The notes: generated from the letters alone by a model not told the origin. Shown: positions 18,247 through 28,593, counted from the first letter of the stretch. The stretch: DNA of 64,000 nucleotides from Streptomyces coeruleorubidus (GCF_008705135.1 NZ_CP023694.1:2542001-2606000), one strand, 5' to 3'. A program made the numbers and translations.

Positions 18247-21200
18247 TCAGCCCGCCAGGCAGGACGGCCCGAGCAGCACCTTCAGGTCGCCGAAGAGCGC
18301 CGGGTCCGGCTTCACCCGGTGCCGGTCCAGACGCAGCACGGTCGTCTTGGTCGGCCCCTGGAGCCTGATCCGGACCTCGCTGTCGCCCTTGTGGTGGCTG
18401 AGGACCTCGCCGAGCCGGCTGACCAGCGGCGGGGTCACCCGCGTGGCCGGGATGGTCAGTACGACGGGCGCGTTGGTGCCCGCGTTCGACAGGTCGGGGA
18501 CCTGCAACTCCATCGCGACCAGCCGCGGCACGTCCTCGCGCTTGTCGAGTCGGCCCTTGACGAACACCACGGCGTCCTCGACGAGTTGGGTCGAGACGAG
18601 CTGGTAGGTCGCCGGGAAGAACATGCACTCGATCGAGCCGGCGAGGTCCTCGACGGTGGCGATGGCCCAGGCGTTGCCCTGCTTGGTCATCTTGCGCTGG
18701 AGGCCGGAGATGATGCCGCCGATGGTGACGACCGCGCCGTCCGCGTGCTCACCGCCGGTGAGCTGGGAGATGCCCGCGTCGGCCTTGTCGGACAGGATGT
18801 GCTCCAGACCGAACAGCGGGTGGTCGGAGACGTACAGACCGAGCATCTCCCGCTCCTGGGCGAGCAGATAGGTCTTGTCCCACTCCTCGGTGGTGAACTC
18901 CACGTCGAGCCCGAAGCCCGGCTCGTCGCTCTGCTCCTCCCCCATGCCGCCGAAGAGGTCGAACTGCCCCTCGGCCTCCTTGCGCTTGACCGCGACCACG
19001 TTGTCGATCATCGGTTCGTACTGCGCGGTCAGGCCCTTGCGGGTGTGGCCCATGGCGTCGAAGGCGCCGGCCTTGATCAGCGATTCGGTGGTGCGCTTGT
19101 TGCAGACCACCGCCTCCACCTTGTCGAGGTAGTCCGGGAACGAGGTGTACTTCCCCTTGGCCTTGCGGCACCTGATGATCGACTCGACGACGTTCGTACC
19201 GACGTTGCGGACGGCGGAGAGGCCGAAGAGGATCACGTCGTCGCCCTGGGCGGCGAAGTTGGACATCGACTCGTTGACGTCCGGCGGGAGCACCTTGATG
19301 CCCATGCGGCGGCACTCGTTGAGGTAGACGGCCGACTTGTCCTTGTCGTCCTTCACGGACGTGAGGAGCGCGGCCATGTACTCGGCGGGGTGGTTCGCCT
19401 TGAGGTACGCCGTCCAGTACGAGACGAGTCCGTACGCGGCGGAGTGCGCCTTGTTGAACGCGTAGCCGGCGAAGGGGACCAGCACGTCCCACAGCGCCTG
19501 GATGGCCTCGTCGCTGTAGCCCTTCTTGCGGGCGCCCTCCTGGAACAGCACGAAGTTCTTGGCCAGTTCCTCGGGCTTCTTCTTGCCCATCACGCGGCGG
19601 AGGATGTCGGCCTCGCCGAGCGAGTAGCCCGCGATGATCTGGGCGGCCTTCTGCACCTGCTCCTGGTAGACGATCAGGCCGTGGGTGACGTCCAGGACCT
19701 CCCTGAGCGGCTCCTCCAGCTCGGGGTGGATGGGCGTGATGTCCTGCTGCCCGTTCTTGCGCAGGGCGTAGTTCGTGTGGGAGTTCATGCCCATCGGGCC
19801 CGGGCGGTACAGGGCCGACACGGCGGAGATGTCTTCGAAGTTGTCCGGCTTCATCAGCCGAAGCAGGGAGCGCATGGGGCCGCCGTCGAACTGGAAGACG
19901 CCGAGGGTGTCGCCGCGCTGGAGCAGTTCGAAGGTCGTGGGGTCGTCGAGCGGGAGGCTCAGGAGATCGATGTCGATCCCCTTGTTGGACTTCACCATCT
20001 TGACGGCGTCGTCCATGATCGTCAGGTTGCGCAGGCCGAGGAAGTCCATCTTCAGCAGGCCGAGCGACTCACAGCTCGGGTAGTCCCACTGCGTGATGGT
20101 CACGCCGTCGGTGTGCCTGACCCAGACCGGGACGTGGTCGGTGATGGTCTCGCTGGACATGATCACGCCGGCGGCGTGGACGCCCATCTGGCGGACCAGG
20201 CCCTCGACGCCCTTGGCGGTGTCGATGACCTTCTTCACGTCCGGCTCGTTCTCGTACATCGCCCGGATCTCGCCCGCCTCCGAGTAGCGGGGGTGCTCGG
20301 GGTTGGTGATGCCGTCGAGGTTGATGCCCTTGCCGAGGACGTCGGCGGGCATGGCCTTGGTGAGGCGGTCGCCCATCGCGTACGGGTAGCCCAGCACGCG
20401 CGCGGAGTCCTTGATCGCGTTCTTGGCCTTGATGGTGCCGTACGTGCCGATCATGGCGACCTTGTCGGCGCCGTACTTCTCCGTCACGTACCGGATCACC
20501 TCGACGCGCCGGCGCTCGTCGAAGTCGATGTCGACATCGGGCATGGAGATGCGCTCGGGGTTGAGGAACCGCTCGAAGATCAGGCCGTGCGGGATGGGGT
20601 CGAGGTCGGTGATGCCGAGGGCGTAGGCGACGATCGAGCCGGCCGCGGAGCCTCGGCCGGGGCCGACCGCGATGCCCTGCTTCTTGGCCCACATGATGAA
20701 GTCGGCGACCACGAGGAAGTAGCCCGGGAAGCCCATCGAGATGATGGTGTCCATCTCGTACTCGACCTGCTTCATGCGGTCGTCCGGGATGCCGTCCGGG
20801 AAGCGGCGGTGCATGCCGCGCAGGGTCTCCTCGCGGAACCAGCTGACCTCCGTGTACCCCTCGGGGATGTCGAACTTGGGCATCAGGTCGCGCTTCTCGA
20901 ACATGCCCGTGGTGTCGACCATCTCGGCGATCAGCCGGGTGTTGGCGCAGCCCTCCTGCCAGGCGTCCGAGGAGTCGATGGCGTACATCTCGTCCGTGGA
21001 CTTCAGGTAGTAGCCGGTGCCGTCGAACCTGAAGCGGTCGGGGTCGGAGAGGTTCTTGCCGGTCTGGATGCACAGCAGGGCGTCGTGCGCGCTCGCCTCG
21101 TGCGAGTAGGTGTAGTGGGAGTCGTTCGTGACCAGCGGGGGGATGCCGAGCTTCTTGGCGATCTCGAGCAGGCCGTCGCGGACCCGGTGCTCGATCTCGA

Positions 21201-21786
21201 TGCCGTGGTCCATCAGCTCCAGGAAGTAGCGGTCCTTGCCGAAGATGTCCTGGTAGTCGGCGGCGGCCTTGAGGGCCTCGTCGAAGTGGCCGAGGCGCAG
21301 CCGGGTCTGGACCTCGCCGGAGGGGCAGCCGGTGGAGGCGACGATGCCCTCGGACCACTTGGCGATGGTCTCCTTGTCCATGCGGGGCCACTTCTGCAGC
21401 CAGCCCTCGGCGTACGCGTCCGAGGAGAGGCGGAAGAGGTTGTGCAGGCCCGTCTTGTTCACGGCCCACATCGTCTTGTGGGTGTAGCCACCGGAGCCGG
21501 AGACGTCGTCCCGCTTCTGGTGCGGCTGGCCCCACTGGATCTTGCGCTTGTTGCGGCGCGACTCGGGCGCGACGTACGCCTCGATGCCGATGATCGGCGT
21601 GACCCCGGCCTTCTGCGCCGTGTGGAAGAAGTCGTACGCCCCGTGGAGGTTGCCGTGGTCGGACATGGCGATGTGCGTCATGCCCATCTCGTTGCACGCG
21701 TTGAACATGTCCTTCAGCCGCGCGGCACCGTCCAGCAGCGAGTACTGGGTGTGGACGTGCAGGTGCGTGAACGGCGGCTTTGACAC
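18247..21786 (-). CDS. dnaE: DNA polymerase III alpha subunit
   Basis: This 1,179-residue replicative polymerase has an N-terminal PHP domain (HLHVHTQYSLLDGA, SDHGNLHGAYDF), the polymerase core with GPGRGSAAGSIVAY and the catalytic Asp pair in MPDVDIDFDERRR, HhH motifs, and a C-terminal OB fold (VVTIGGIISGLQRKMT). It is DnaE1-type. The start is GTG at 21786 (VSKPPFTHLHVHTQYS), with GGAGG eight bases ahead; the frame extends upstream but without homology. It is single and divergent from the DUF2252 gene. The C-terminus ends beside a terminator shared with the converging gene. Confidence 0.98.
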   Translation of the reverse strand: MSKPPFTHLHVHTQYSLLDGAARLKDMFNACNEMGMTHIAMSDHGNLHGAYDFFHTAQKAGVTPIIGIEAYVAPESRRNKRKIQWGQPHQKRDDVSGSGGYTHKTMWAVNKTGLHNLFRLSSDAYAEGWLQKWPRMDKETIAKWSEGIVASTGCPSGEVQTRLRLGHFDEALKAAADYQDIFGKDRYFLELMDHGIEIEHRVRDGLLEIAKKLGIPPLVTNDSHYTYSHEASAHDALLCIQTGKNLSDPDRFRFDGTGYYLKSTDEMYAIDSSDAWQEGCANTRLIAEMVDTTGMFEKRDLMPKFDIPEGYTEVSWFREETLRGMHRRFPDGIPDDRMKQVEYEMDTIISMGFPGYFLVVADFIMWAKKQGIAVGPGRGSAAGSIVAYALGITDLDPIPHGLIFERFLNPERISMPDVDIDFDERRRVEVIRYVTEKYGADKVAMIGTYGTIKAKNAIKDSARVLGYPYAMGDRLTKAMPADVLGKGINLDGITNPEHPRYSEAGEIRAMYENEPDVKKVIDTAKGVEGLVRQMGVHAAGVIMSSETITDHVPVWVRHTDGVTITQWDYPSCESLGLLKMDFLGLRNLTIMDDAVKMVKSNKGIDIDLLSLPLDDPTTFELLQRGDTLGVFQFDGGPMRSLLRLMKPDNFEDISAVSALYRPGPMGMNSHTNYALRKNGQQDITPIHPELEEPLREVLDVTHGLIVYQEQVQKAAQIIAGYSLGEADILRRVMGKKKPEELAKNFVLFQEGARKKGYSDEAIQALWDVLVPFAGYAFNKAHSAAYGLVSYWTAYLKANHPAEYMAALLTSVKDDKDKSAVYLNECRRMGIKVLPPDVNESMSNFAAQGDDVILFGLSAVRNVGTNVVESIIRCRKAKGKYTSFPDYLDKVEAVVCNKRTTESLIKAGAFDAMGHTRKGLTAQYEPMIDNVVAVKRKEAEGQFDLFGGMGEEQSDEPGFGLDVEFTTEEWDKTYLLAQEREMLGLYVSDHPLFGLEHILSDKADAGISQLTGGEHADGAVVTIGGIISGLQRKMTKQGNAWAIATVEDLAGSIECMFFPATYQLVSTQLVEDAVVFVKGRLDKREDVPRLVAMELQVPDLSNAGTNAPVVLTIPATRVTPPLVSRLGEVLSHHKGDSEVRIRLQGPTKTTVLRLDRHRVKPDPALFGDLKVLLGPSCLAG

Positions 21787-22001
21787 GGCTGCGGCCTCCA
21801 GAGAAAACGTTCGTCGAATGGGGCCCGACAGGCTGCGGACAGTCTGGGGGACAGCGTCGAAGTCTATGCCTCGCCAGTGACACTCGGGGGCCTGACCCGC
21901 GTACCTTCGTGCGGGGCTCGCGGGCACTCCCGCGGACCGCCGCACGTTAGACGGAGGGCGGATCTGCCGTCCCCAGACGTACCACCAGGAGGCACCCAGC
22001 G

Positions 22002-23327
22002 ATGTCGTTCCCGCAGCTCGACGGCGAGCACCGCGGTGAGGAAATTCTCGCCGTCTTCGACACCGCCTTCGGCGAGCTCCTGGCCGCCGACCCGGCCGCG
22101 TTCCGCGTGAAGTTCCGGAAGATGGCGGCCTCGGCCTTCGCGTTCTACCGGGGCACGGCGTGCCTCTTCTACCACGATCTGGGGCAGGAGAAGCGGGGCG
22201 GGCCGTTCCTGGACGAGCGCACCTCGCGCGTGTGGATCCACGGCGACCTGCACGCGGAGAACTTCGGCACGTACATGGACGCCAACGGCCGCCTGATCTT
22301 CAACGTCAACGACTTCGACGAGGCCTACGTCGGCCCCTTCACGTGGGACCTGAAGCGCTTCGCCGCCTCCATCGCCCTCATCGGGTACGCGAAGGCGCTC
22401 AGCGACGAGCAGATCTCCGAGCTGGTGACGATCTACGCGGTCGCCTACCGCGAGCGGATCCACGCCCTGGCCACCGGCGCCAAGAGCGACGAGGTGCCGC
22501 CCTTCACGCTGGACACGGCACAGGGCCCGCTGCTGGACGCGCTGCGCGACGCCCGGTCGCTGACCCGGTTCGGGCTGCTGGAGTCGATGACGGAGATCCG
22601 CGACTTCGAGCGCCGCTTCGCCCCGGGCGGCGGTTCGGTGGAGCTGGACGCGGCCACGCGCTACAAGGTGCTCGCCGCCTTCGACGGCTACCTGGAGACG
22701 CTCCCGGACAGCTCGCTGGCCCGCCCGGACTCCTACCGCGTGAAGGACGTCGTCGGCCGGCGCGGCATCGGCATCGGCTCGGCGGGGCTGCCGTCGTACA
22801 ACATCCTCCTTGAGGGCCACAGCGACGCCCTGGAGAACGATGTGGTGATCTACATCAAGCAGGCCCAGACCCCGGCCGTCTCCCGGCACGTCACGGACCA
22901 GCCGATCCGCGACTACTTCCAGCACGAGGGGCACCGCACGGTCATCTCCCAGCGCGCCCTCCAGGCGCACGCCGACCCGTGGCTGGGCTGGACCGAGCTG
23001 GACGGCGCGGGCCAGCTGGTCGCCGAGGTCTCGCCGTACGCGGTGGACCTCGACTGGGGCGACATCGACGACGCTGAGGAGATCGCCCAGGTGGTGGCCG
23101 ACCTCGGCCGCGCCACGGCCACGATGCACTCGGCGGCGGACGACCAGTCCGGCGAGTCCCTGGTGCCGTTCTCCACGGAGCGGGCCATCGACGCCGCGAT
23201 CGCGGGCGACGAGGAGAGCTTCGCCCCGCTGCTGACCGACTTCGCGCACAGCTACGGCGCACGCGCGCGTGCCGACCACCAGACCTTCGTGGACCTGTTC
23301 CGCAACGGCCGGATCCCGGGGCTGTAA
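22002..23327 (+). CDS. DUF2252 family protein (kinase-like fold)
   Basis: This 441-residue protein has the DUF2252 pattern: WIHGDLHAENFGTY, then FNVNDFDEAYVGPFTWDLKR, resembling the HxDxxxxN and DxD elements of aminoglycoside phosphotransferase-type kinases. RGIGIGSAGLPSYNILLEG follows near 255. The reaction and substrate are unknown. An AGGAGG ribosome binding site lies about nine bases before the ATG at 22002. It is divergent from dnaE; the 215-base gap holds no clear promoter motif. Confidence 0.88.
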   Translation: MSFPQLDGEHRGEEILAVFDTAFGELLAADPAAFRVKFRKMAASAFAFYRGTACLFYHDLGQEKRGGPFLDERTSRVWIHGDLHAENFGTYMDANGRLIFNVNDFDEAYVGPFTWDLKRFAASIALIGYAKALSDEQISELVTIYAVAYRERIHALATGAKSDEVPPFTLDTAQGPLLDALRDARSLTRFGLLESMTEIRDFERRFAPGGGSVELDAATRYKVLAAFDGYLETLPDSSLARPDSYRVKDVVGRRGIGIGSAGLPSYNILLEGHSDALENDVVIYIKQAQTPAVSRHVTDQPIRDYFQHEGHRTVISQRALQAHADPWLGWTELDGAGQLVAEVSPYAVDLDWGDIDDAEEIAQVVADLGRATATMHSAADDQSGESLVPFSTERAIDAAIAGDEESFAPLLTDFAHSYGARARADHQTFVDLFRNGRIPGL

Positions 23328-23418
23328 GGGCCCTGAGCCGGGGCTTTGTCCGGCCGCTTACTCACAGGCATCCTTTAGGGGTCCCTTACAGGCCCCCGTG
23401 ACAGACTCTCCTTTCGCT

Positions 23419-24114
23419 ATGGACATATCCGGGATCCAGCTCAGAGCCGTACGCGCGGCGCTGTTCACGGCAGTGGTCGTGACGCTCAGCACCGCGTCGC
23501 ACGTGCTGCTGTCCCGGGTCCCGCTGCCGATGGGCACGGTGGCCGCGGTCGCCGTCACCGTGTTCGTGATCGCGTACGCCCTGGCGGGCCGCGAGCGCTC
23601 CTTCGGGCGGATCGCGGCCCTGCTGATCCCGCTGGAACTGGCCGCCGACACGGTGTTCACCACGGGACAGCACGCCTGTTACGGCCGTTCGGGCGGGCCG
23701 GTAGCCGGCCCGCTGCGGTCGGTCGGCCTGGACGTGCTGTGCGGCGGCTTCGAGATCGGCACGCCGCTGGCGCGGATGGCCGGGGCCACCGGCACCGACC
23801 GGCTCGCGGCCGTGGTCGCACACGCCGATCCGGCCACCGCCTGGCTGCTGCTCGGCGCGCACGTCGGCGTGGGACTGACCGCCGCCGTCTGGCTGCGCCG
23901 CGGCGAGCGGGCCCTGGCCCAGCTGCTGCGGGCGGTGGCGGCGAGCACGTTCCGGCCGTTGCTGCTAGCGGTCGCCGCCGTGACGGTGACCCGGGACCCG
24001 GCCGGGCCCCGGCTGCCGTCGCGGGCCTCCGACCGCACGCCCACCGCCCGCGACCGGATCCTCACCCACTCCCTGGGACGACGTGGACCGCCGTGCTCGC
24101 CCGCCTTCGCGTGA
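23419..24114 (+). CDS. Integral membrane protein, function unknown
   Basis: The 231-residue product (ATG 23419, MDISGIQLRAVRAALF) has four membrane helices, about 10-30, 38-58, 65-85 and 130-155. A conserved-looking loop after helix three (ADTVFTTGQHACYG) contains Cys and His. The C-terminal 60 residues are Arg/Pro-rich and probably cytoplasmic. A GTG at 23398, seven codons upstream, is an alternative start; neither has a strong ribosome binding site. I do not recognise the family. Confidence 0.65.
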   Translation: MDISGIQLRAVRAALFTAVVVTLSTASHVLLSRVPLPMGTVAAVAVTVFVIAYALAGRERSFGRIAALLIPLELAADTVFTTGQHACYGRSGGPVAGPLRSVGLDVLCGGFEIGTPLARMAGATGTDRLAAVVAHADPATAWLLLGAHVGVGLTAAVWLRRGERALAQLLRAVAASTFRPLLLAVAAVTVTRDPAGPRLPSRASDRTPTARDRILTHSLGRRGPPCSPAFA

Positions 24115-24192
24115 GGCACCTTTCGAGCACCGCCAGTCCCCCTTACGTATTCCGCACACGACGTGTGCGCGTCCCCGACGGAGAACATCACC

Positions 24193-25011
24193 ATGAGCAA
24201 GCGGAACAGCCAGGCGGCGAAGACGGCGGCCCGTGAGCGGCTGCGCGTCGAGCGCGAGCGCGAGGCCAAGCGGGCGAAGGCCAAGCGGCAGATCATCGTC
24301 GCCGCCTCCATAGTCGGCGTCCTGGCGATAGCCGGCGGCATCGGCTACGCGGTCGTCCAGGCCAACAAGCCCACGCACTGGGAGGCCCAGAAGGACGCCA
24401 AGGTCGTCGCCCCGGCCAACACCACGGGCAGCAAGGGCACCACGGTCGTCATCGGCAAGGACTCGGCCAAGAAGACCCTGAAGATCTACGAGGACCCGCG
24501 CTGCCCCGTGTGCGCCCAGTTCGAGCAGACCGTCGGTCCGACCGTGAAGAAGGACATCGACGACGGCAAGTACAAGATGCAGTTCATCGGCGCCACCTTC
24601 ATCGACAACAAGGACAACGGCGAGGGCTCCAAGAACGCGCTGAGCGCCCTGGGTGCCGCGCTGAACGTCAGCGACCAGGCGTTCCTCGACTACAAGGCCG
24701 CGCTGTACTCGGCGAAGTACCACCCCGAGGAGACGACCGACGAGTTCAAGAAGGACAGCTACCTCATCAAGGTCGCGAACACCGTCCCGGAGCTGAAGAA
24801 CAACAAGAAGTTCCAGGACGCGGTCGAGAAGGGCACCTACGACGCCTGGGCGATGGCCATGTCGAAGACCTTCGACGACAACAAGGACGGCGTGCAGGGC
24901 ACCCCGGGCTTCGTCATGGACGGCAAGCAGCTCACCGCCGACAACCAGGGCACGCCGCTGATGACGGTGGCCGACTTCAACCGGGTCGTGGGCGAGGCCC
25001 TCAAGAAGTGA
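24193..25011 (+). CDS. Membrane-anchored DsbA-like thiol-disulfide protein
   Basis: This 272-residue protein has a basic N-terminus, one membrane helix at about 34-56, and an extracellular thioredoxin-fold DsbA domain (Thioredoxin_4 type). The active site is C104-P-V-C107 (EDPRCPVCAQFEQ) and the cis-Pro loop is VQGTPGFVMDGK. It is probably an oxidoreductase for secreted proteins. The ATG at 24193 is preceded by GGAG. A 12 bp perfect hairpin ends the gene. It lies upstream of phoD, itself an exported protein, but the terminator suggests separate transcripts. Confidence 0.9.
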   Translation: MSKRNSQAAKTAARERLRVEREREAKRAKAKRQIIVAASIVGVLAIAGGIGYAVVQANKPTHWEAQKDAKVVAPANTTGSKGTTVVIGKDSAKKTLKIYEDPRCPVCAQFEQTVGPTVKKDIDDGKYKMQFIGATFIDNKDNGEGSKNALSALGAALNVSDQAFLDYKAALYSAKYHPEETTDEFKKDSYLIKVANTVPELKNNKKFQDAVEKGTYDAWAMAMSKTFDDNKDGVQGTPGFVMDGKQLTADNQGTPLMTVADFNRVVGEALKK

Positions 25012-25041
25012 CGGCAGGTCAGGGACCGGCCGGCATGTGAA

Positions 25042-25073
25042 GAGCGGGCGAACTTCCTTCAGTTCGCCCGCTC
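25042..25073 (+). terminator. Terminator after the DsbA-like gene
   Basis: GAGCGGGCGAAC and GTTCGCCCGCTC form a perfect 12 bp stem with an 8-base loop, 31 bases past the stop codon. Confidence 0.8.
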
Positions 25074-25090
25074 CGGTGCATACCGACCAG

Positions 25091-25096
25091 TAACCT
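25091..25096 (+). promoter_or_regulatory. Possible -10 box of a leaderless phoD transcript
   Basis: TAACCT ends nine bases before the phoD GTG. No ribosome binding site is present, so transcription may start at or next to the GTG. Confidence 0.35.
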
Positions 25097-25104
25097 GATC
25101 GCTC

Positions 25105-26775
25105 GTGACCAGTCGATACAGATCATCGAACACGTCCGAGGGCCTCAACTCCCTCACCCCGCGCCGCCGTACGGTCGTCAAGGCCGCGGCGGCGACCGCT
25201 GTCCTGGCCGGGCCACTGGCGGCAACCCTGCCCGCGCGCGCCGTCGACCAGGCACCCGCCTTCCTGCACGGCGTGGCCTCCGGTGACCCGCTGCCGGACG
25301 GCATCCTGCTGTGGACCCGCGTGACGCCCGTCCCGGAGGCGATACCCGGCTCCGGGCTCGGCCCGGACACCGAGGTGAGCTGGATCGTCGCCAGGGACAA
25401 GGCGTTCAGCACCGTCGTCGCCAAGGGCTCCACCACCGCGACCGCCGCCTCCGACCACACCGTGAAGGCCGACATCCGCGGCCTGGAGCCGGGCACGGAC
25501 TACTGGTTCCGCTTCTCCGCCGGCGGCACCGACTCCCCCGCCGCCCGCACCCGCACCGCCCCGGCGCCCGACGCGGCCGTCACCAACCTGCGCTTCGGCG
25601 TGGCCTCCTGCGCCAACTGGGAGGCCGGCTACTTCTCCCCGTACCGCCACCTCGCCACGCGCGGCGACCTGGACGCCTGGCTGCACCTCGGCGACTACAT
25701 CTACGAGTACGGCACCGGCCAGTACGGCACCCGCGGCACGGTCGTCCGCCCGCACGCCCCGGCCCACGAGATCGTCACCCTCGCCGACTACCGCGTCCGG
25801 CACGCCCGCTACAAGACGGACCCGGACCTCCAGGCCCTGCACGCGGCGGCCCCTGTCGTGGCGATCTGGGACGACCACGAGTTCGCCAACGACGCCTGGT
25901 CGGGCGGCGCCGAGAACCACACGGAAGGCGCCGAGGGCACCTGGTCCGCCCGCCAGGCCGCCGCCAAGCAGGCCTACTTCGAGTGGATGCCGGTGCGTCC
26001 GGCGATCGCGGGCACCACCTACCGCCGGCTGCGTTTCGGCAAGCTGGCCGACCTCTCGCTGCTGGACCTGCGCTCCTTCCGCTCCCAGCAGGTCAAGGTC
26101 GGCGACGGCGAGGTCGACGACCCGGACCGCACGCTCACCGGCCGCGCCCAGCTCGACTGGCTCAAGGCGGGCCTGAAGGCGTCCGACACCACCTGGCGGC
26201 TGGTCGGCAACTCGGTGATGGTCTCGCCGTTCGCCATCGGCTCGCTCTCCGCCGACCTGCTGAAGCCGCTGGCCAAGCTGCTGGGCCTGCCGCAGGAGGG
26301 TCTCGCCCTCAACACCGACCAGTGGGACGGCTACACCGACGACCGCCGCGAGATCCTGGCGCACCTGCGGTCCCACGCCATCCGCAACACCGTCTTCCTC
26401 ACCGGCGACATCCACATGGCGTGGGCCAACGACGTGCCGGTGGACGCCGGTACGTACCCGCTGTCCCCGTCGGCCGCCACCGAGTTCGTCGTCACCTCGG
26501 TCACCTCCGACAACCTCGACGACATCGTCAAGGTCCCCGAGGGCACGGTCTCCGCGGTCGCCGCACCCGTGATCCGCGCCGCCAACCGGCACGTCCACTG
26601 GGTCGACACCGACCGCCACGGCTTCGGCGTCCTGGACATCACGGCCGAGCGCGCGCAGATGGACTACTACGTCGTCTCCGACCGCACGAAGCGGGACACG
26701 ACCGCCAAGTGGGTCCGCTCGTACCGCACCCGCAACGGCACCCAGAAGGTCGAGCGCGCCTACGACCCGGCGTGA
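25105..26775 (+). CDS. phoD: Secreted alkaline phosphatase PhoD
   Basis: This 556-residue protein is exported by the Tat route: [19 protein letters not shown] is a twin-Arg signal and ARA-VDQ the likely cleavage site near residue 46. An N-terminal Ig-like domain ([19 protein letters not shown]) precedes the metal-dependent phosphatase domain, with [30 protein letters not shown] and [10 protein letters not shown] giving the Fe/Ca ligands. PhoD is a phosphodiesterase/monoesterase induced by phosphate starvation in Streptomyces. I could not find a full pair of PhoP (GTTCACC-type) repeats upstream. The start is GTG at 25105. Confidence 0.95.
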   Translation: MTSRYRSSNTSEGLNSLTPRRRTVVKAAAATAVLAGPLAATLPARAVDQAPAFLHGVASGDPLPDGILLWTRVTPVPEAIPGSGLGPDTEVSWIVARDKAFSTVVAKGSTTATAASDHTVKADIRGLEPGTDYWFRFSAGGTDSPAARTRTAPAPDAAVTNLRFGVASCANWEAGYFSPYRHLATRGDLDAWLHLGDYIYEYGTGQYGTRGTVVRPHAPAHEIVTLADYRVRHARYKTDPDLQALHAAAPVVAIWDDHEFANDAWSGGAENHTEGAEGTWSARQAAAKQAYFEWMPVRPAIAGTTYRRLRFGKLADLSLLDLRSFRSQQVKVGDGEVDDPDRTLTGRAQLDWLKAGLKASDTTWRLVGNSVMVSPFAIGSLSADLLKPLAKLLGLPQEGLALNTDQWDGYTDDRREILAHLRSHAIRNTVFLTGDIHMAWANDVPVDAGTYPLSPSAATEFVVTSVTSDNLDDIVKVPEGTVSAVAAPVIRAANRHVHWVDTDRHGFGVLDITAERAQMDYYVVSDRTKRDTTAKWVRSYRTRNGTQKVERAYDPA

Positions 26776-26785
26776 CCGGACCTCC

Positions 26786-27355
26786 CTACAGGCTGTCGAG
26801 GAAGCCGAGTGCCACCCGCCAGGTGGCCTCGGCGGCCTCCTCGTCGTAGTCCGGCAGGTCGGGGTCGGTGTAGAGATGGCCGGCCCCGGCGTACCGGTAC
26901 ACCTCGACGTCGGCGCCGGTGCGGCCCATCTGGAGGTACCAGGCGCTGAGCCAGTCGTCCGTCTCGAACGGGTCCGGCTCCGCCACGTGCAGCTGGACCG
27001 GCAGCTCGTCCGCCGTGACGCCCGGCGCGATGTCCGACGTGCCGTGCAGGAGCAGCAGCCCGCGCGCCTTGTCGTCGCCGAGGGCGAGGGTCTGCGCGAT
27101 GGAGGCGCCGAGCGAGAACCCTGCGTAGACCAGCCCGCGCTCGGAGTAGGGCGCGGCGGCCAGCACGGCCCGCCTCAGCAGCTCCTCCTTGCCGATCTTC
27201 TCCTTGTGCTCCATGCCTTCCTCGACCGTGTCGAACGTGCGTCCCTCGAAGAGGTCGGGTGTCCACACCTCGTGTCCGGCCGCGCGCAGCCGGTCAGCGG
27301 CCTGGAGCACCGCGGGCCGCAGCCCATGGGTCGAGTGAAAGAGCATGATGTCCAT
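26786..27355 (-). CDS. Dienelactone hydrolase family protein
   Basis: This 189-residue alpha/beta hydrolase opens MDIMLFHSTHGLRPAV. The nucleophile is Ser in YAGFSLGASIAQ, where classical dienelactone hydrolases have Cys. The likely acid is in the EPDPFE region and the His in YAGAGHLYTDPD. The substrate is unknown. I choose the ATG at 27355; a longer frame reaches 27436 but adds no homologous residues. It ends 10 bases from the phoD stop on the opposite strand, with no terminator between. Confidence 0.85.
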   Translation of the reverse strand: MDIMLFHSTHGLRPAVLQAADRLRAAGHEVWTPDLFEGRTFDTVEEGMEHKEKIGKEELLRRAVLAAAPYSERGLVYAGFSLGASIAQTLALGDDKARGLLLLHGTSDIAPGVTADELPVQLHVAEPDPFETDDWLSAWYLQMGRTGADVEVYRYAGAGHLYTDPDLPDYDEEAAEATWRVALGFLDSL

Positions 27356-27462
27356 GAGGCCATGGTGCCAGCCGGGTGTGACCTGCCGGGATCGCGGCAC
27401 TACCCAGGACGCCGCCGAAGTCACATGTTCATGCACCCGGCGAGCCGGTTAGGTTCGGGGGC

Positions 27463-28593
27463 ATGGAGAACCTGCTACGACCGCTGATCGTGGTCGGTGG
27501 CTCGGTCGTGCTCACGCTGGTGATCGGCTGGGCCACCGACTTCCTGCTGCGCAAGGCCGACGAACGGCACCACGAGACCCCGCTGTGGGGGCTGCTCCGC
27601 CGCGGCCGCATCCCCTACCAGCTCCTGCTGTGCGCGGCCCTGCTGAGAGGGTCGTACGACGAGGCGCAACTGCTGGAGAGCCGCAGGGAGGGCATCGGCC
27701 AGGTGCTGACCCTGGTGCTGATCGGGTCGGCCGCCTGGCTGGTGATCCGTATCGCGTCGGCGATCGTCGAGACGTCCTACACCCGGTACGCCAATGCCCG
27801 GGCCCACCGCGACCCGGCCAGGGTCCGCCGGGTGCGCACCCAGGTGACGCTGATCATGCGGGTGGTGTCCGCGATCGTCGGTGTGGTGGCCGCGGCGAGC
27901 ATGCTGCTGACGTTCCCGGCGTTCCGCGCGGCGGGTGCCTCGCTGCTGGCCTCGGCCGGCATCCTCGGCATCGTCGCCGGTGTCGCCGCCCAGTCCACGC
28001 TGAGCAACATGTTCGCCGGGTTCCAGATCGCCTTCGGCGACATGGTGCGCATCGGGGACACCGTCGTCGTGGACGGCGAGTGGGGCACGGTCGAGGAGAT
28101 CACGCTGACGTTCCTGACCGTGCGCACCTGGGACGAGCGCCGGATCACCATGCCGGTGTCGTACTTCACGTCCAAGCCGTTCGAGAACTGGTCGCGCGGC
28201 ACCCCGCAGATGACCGGCACCGTCTTCTGGCACGTCGACCACACGGCCCCCGTGGACGCCATGCGCGAGAAGCTCCGCGACATCCTGCGCCAGTGCCCGG
28301 CCTGGGACGGCCGCGCCTACGACCTGTCCGTCACGGACACCACCCCGAACACCATGCAGGTGCGGGCCCTGGTGACCGCCAAGGACGCGGACGACATCTG
28401 GACGGTGCGGGTCGCGGTCCGCGAGCAGATGGTCGGCTGGCTGGCCGACGAGCACCCGTACGCCCTGCCCCGGGTCAACACGGCGGACGCGATCCTGCCG
28501 CCGTCCCAGAGCCAGAACGGCCACCGCCCGTCCCAGGACGGCGTCCCGCACCAGCAGCGCCGCTTCCACGGCGCGAGCCGGACGGAGCCCTGA
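27463..28593 (+). CDS. Small-conductance mechanosensitive channel (MscS family)
   Basis: This 376-residue protein has four N-terminal helices, about 5-27, 50-65, 80-105 and 130-155. The pore-lining TM3 is ASLLASAGILGIVAGVAAQS, followed by the MscS beta domain (FGDMVRIGDTVVVDGEWGTVEEI). It would open on osmotic downshift. The C-terminal tail of about 35 residues is disordered (PPSQSQNGHRPSQDG). The ATG at 27463 has only a weak AGG ahead. An exceptionally long hairpin follows. Confidence 0.93.
   Translation: MENLLRPLIVVGGSVVLTLVIGWATDFLLRKADERHHETPLWGLLRRGRIPYQLLLCAALLRGSYDEAQLLESRREGIGQVLTLVLIGSAAWLVIRIASAIVETSYTRYANARAHRDPARVRRVRTQVTLIMRVVSAIVGVVAAASMLLTFPAFRAAGASLLASAGILGIVAGVAAQSTLSNMFAGFQIAFGDMVRIGDTVVVDGEWGTVEEITLTFLTVRTWDERRITMPVSYFTSKPFENWSRGTPQMTGTVFWHVDHTAPVDAMREKLRDILRQCPAWDGRAYDLSVTDTTPNTMQVRALVTAKDADDIWTVRVAVREQMVGWLADEHPYALPRVNTADAILPPSQSQNGHRPSQDGVPHQQRRFHGASRTEP

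Noticed and set aside
18163..21783. A 1,206-codon open frame on the plus strand opposite dnaE
   Set aside because: It mirrors dnaE, has no known motif, and is a product of high third-position GC.
25016..25104. PhoP box upstream of phoD
   Set aside because: Only one GTTCGCC sequence is present and it belongs to the preceding terminator; no second direct repeat at 11-base spacing.
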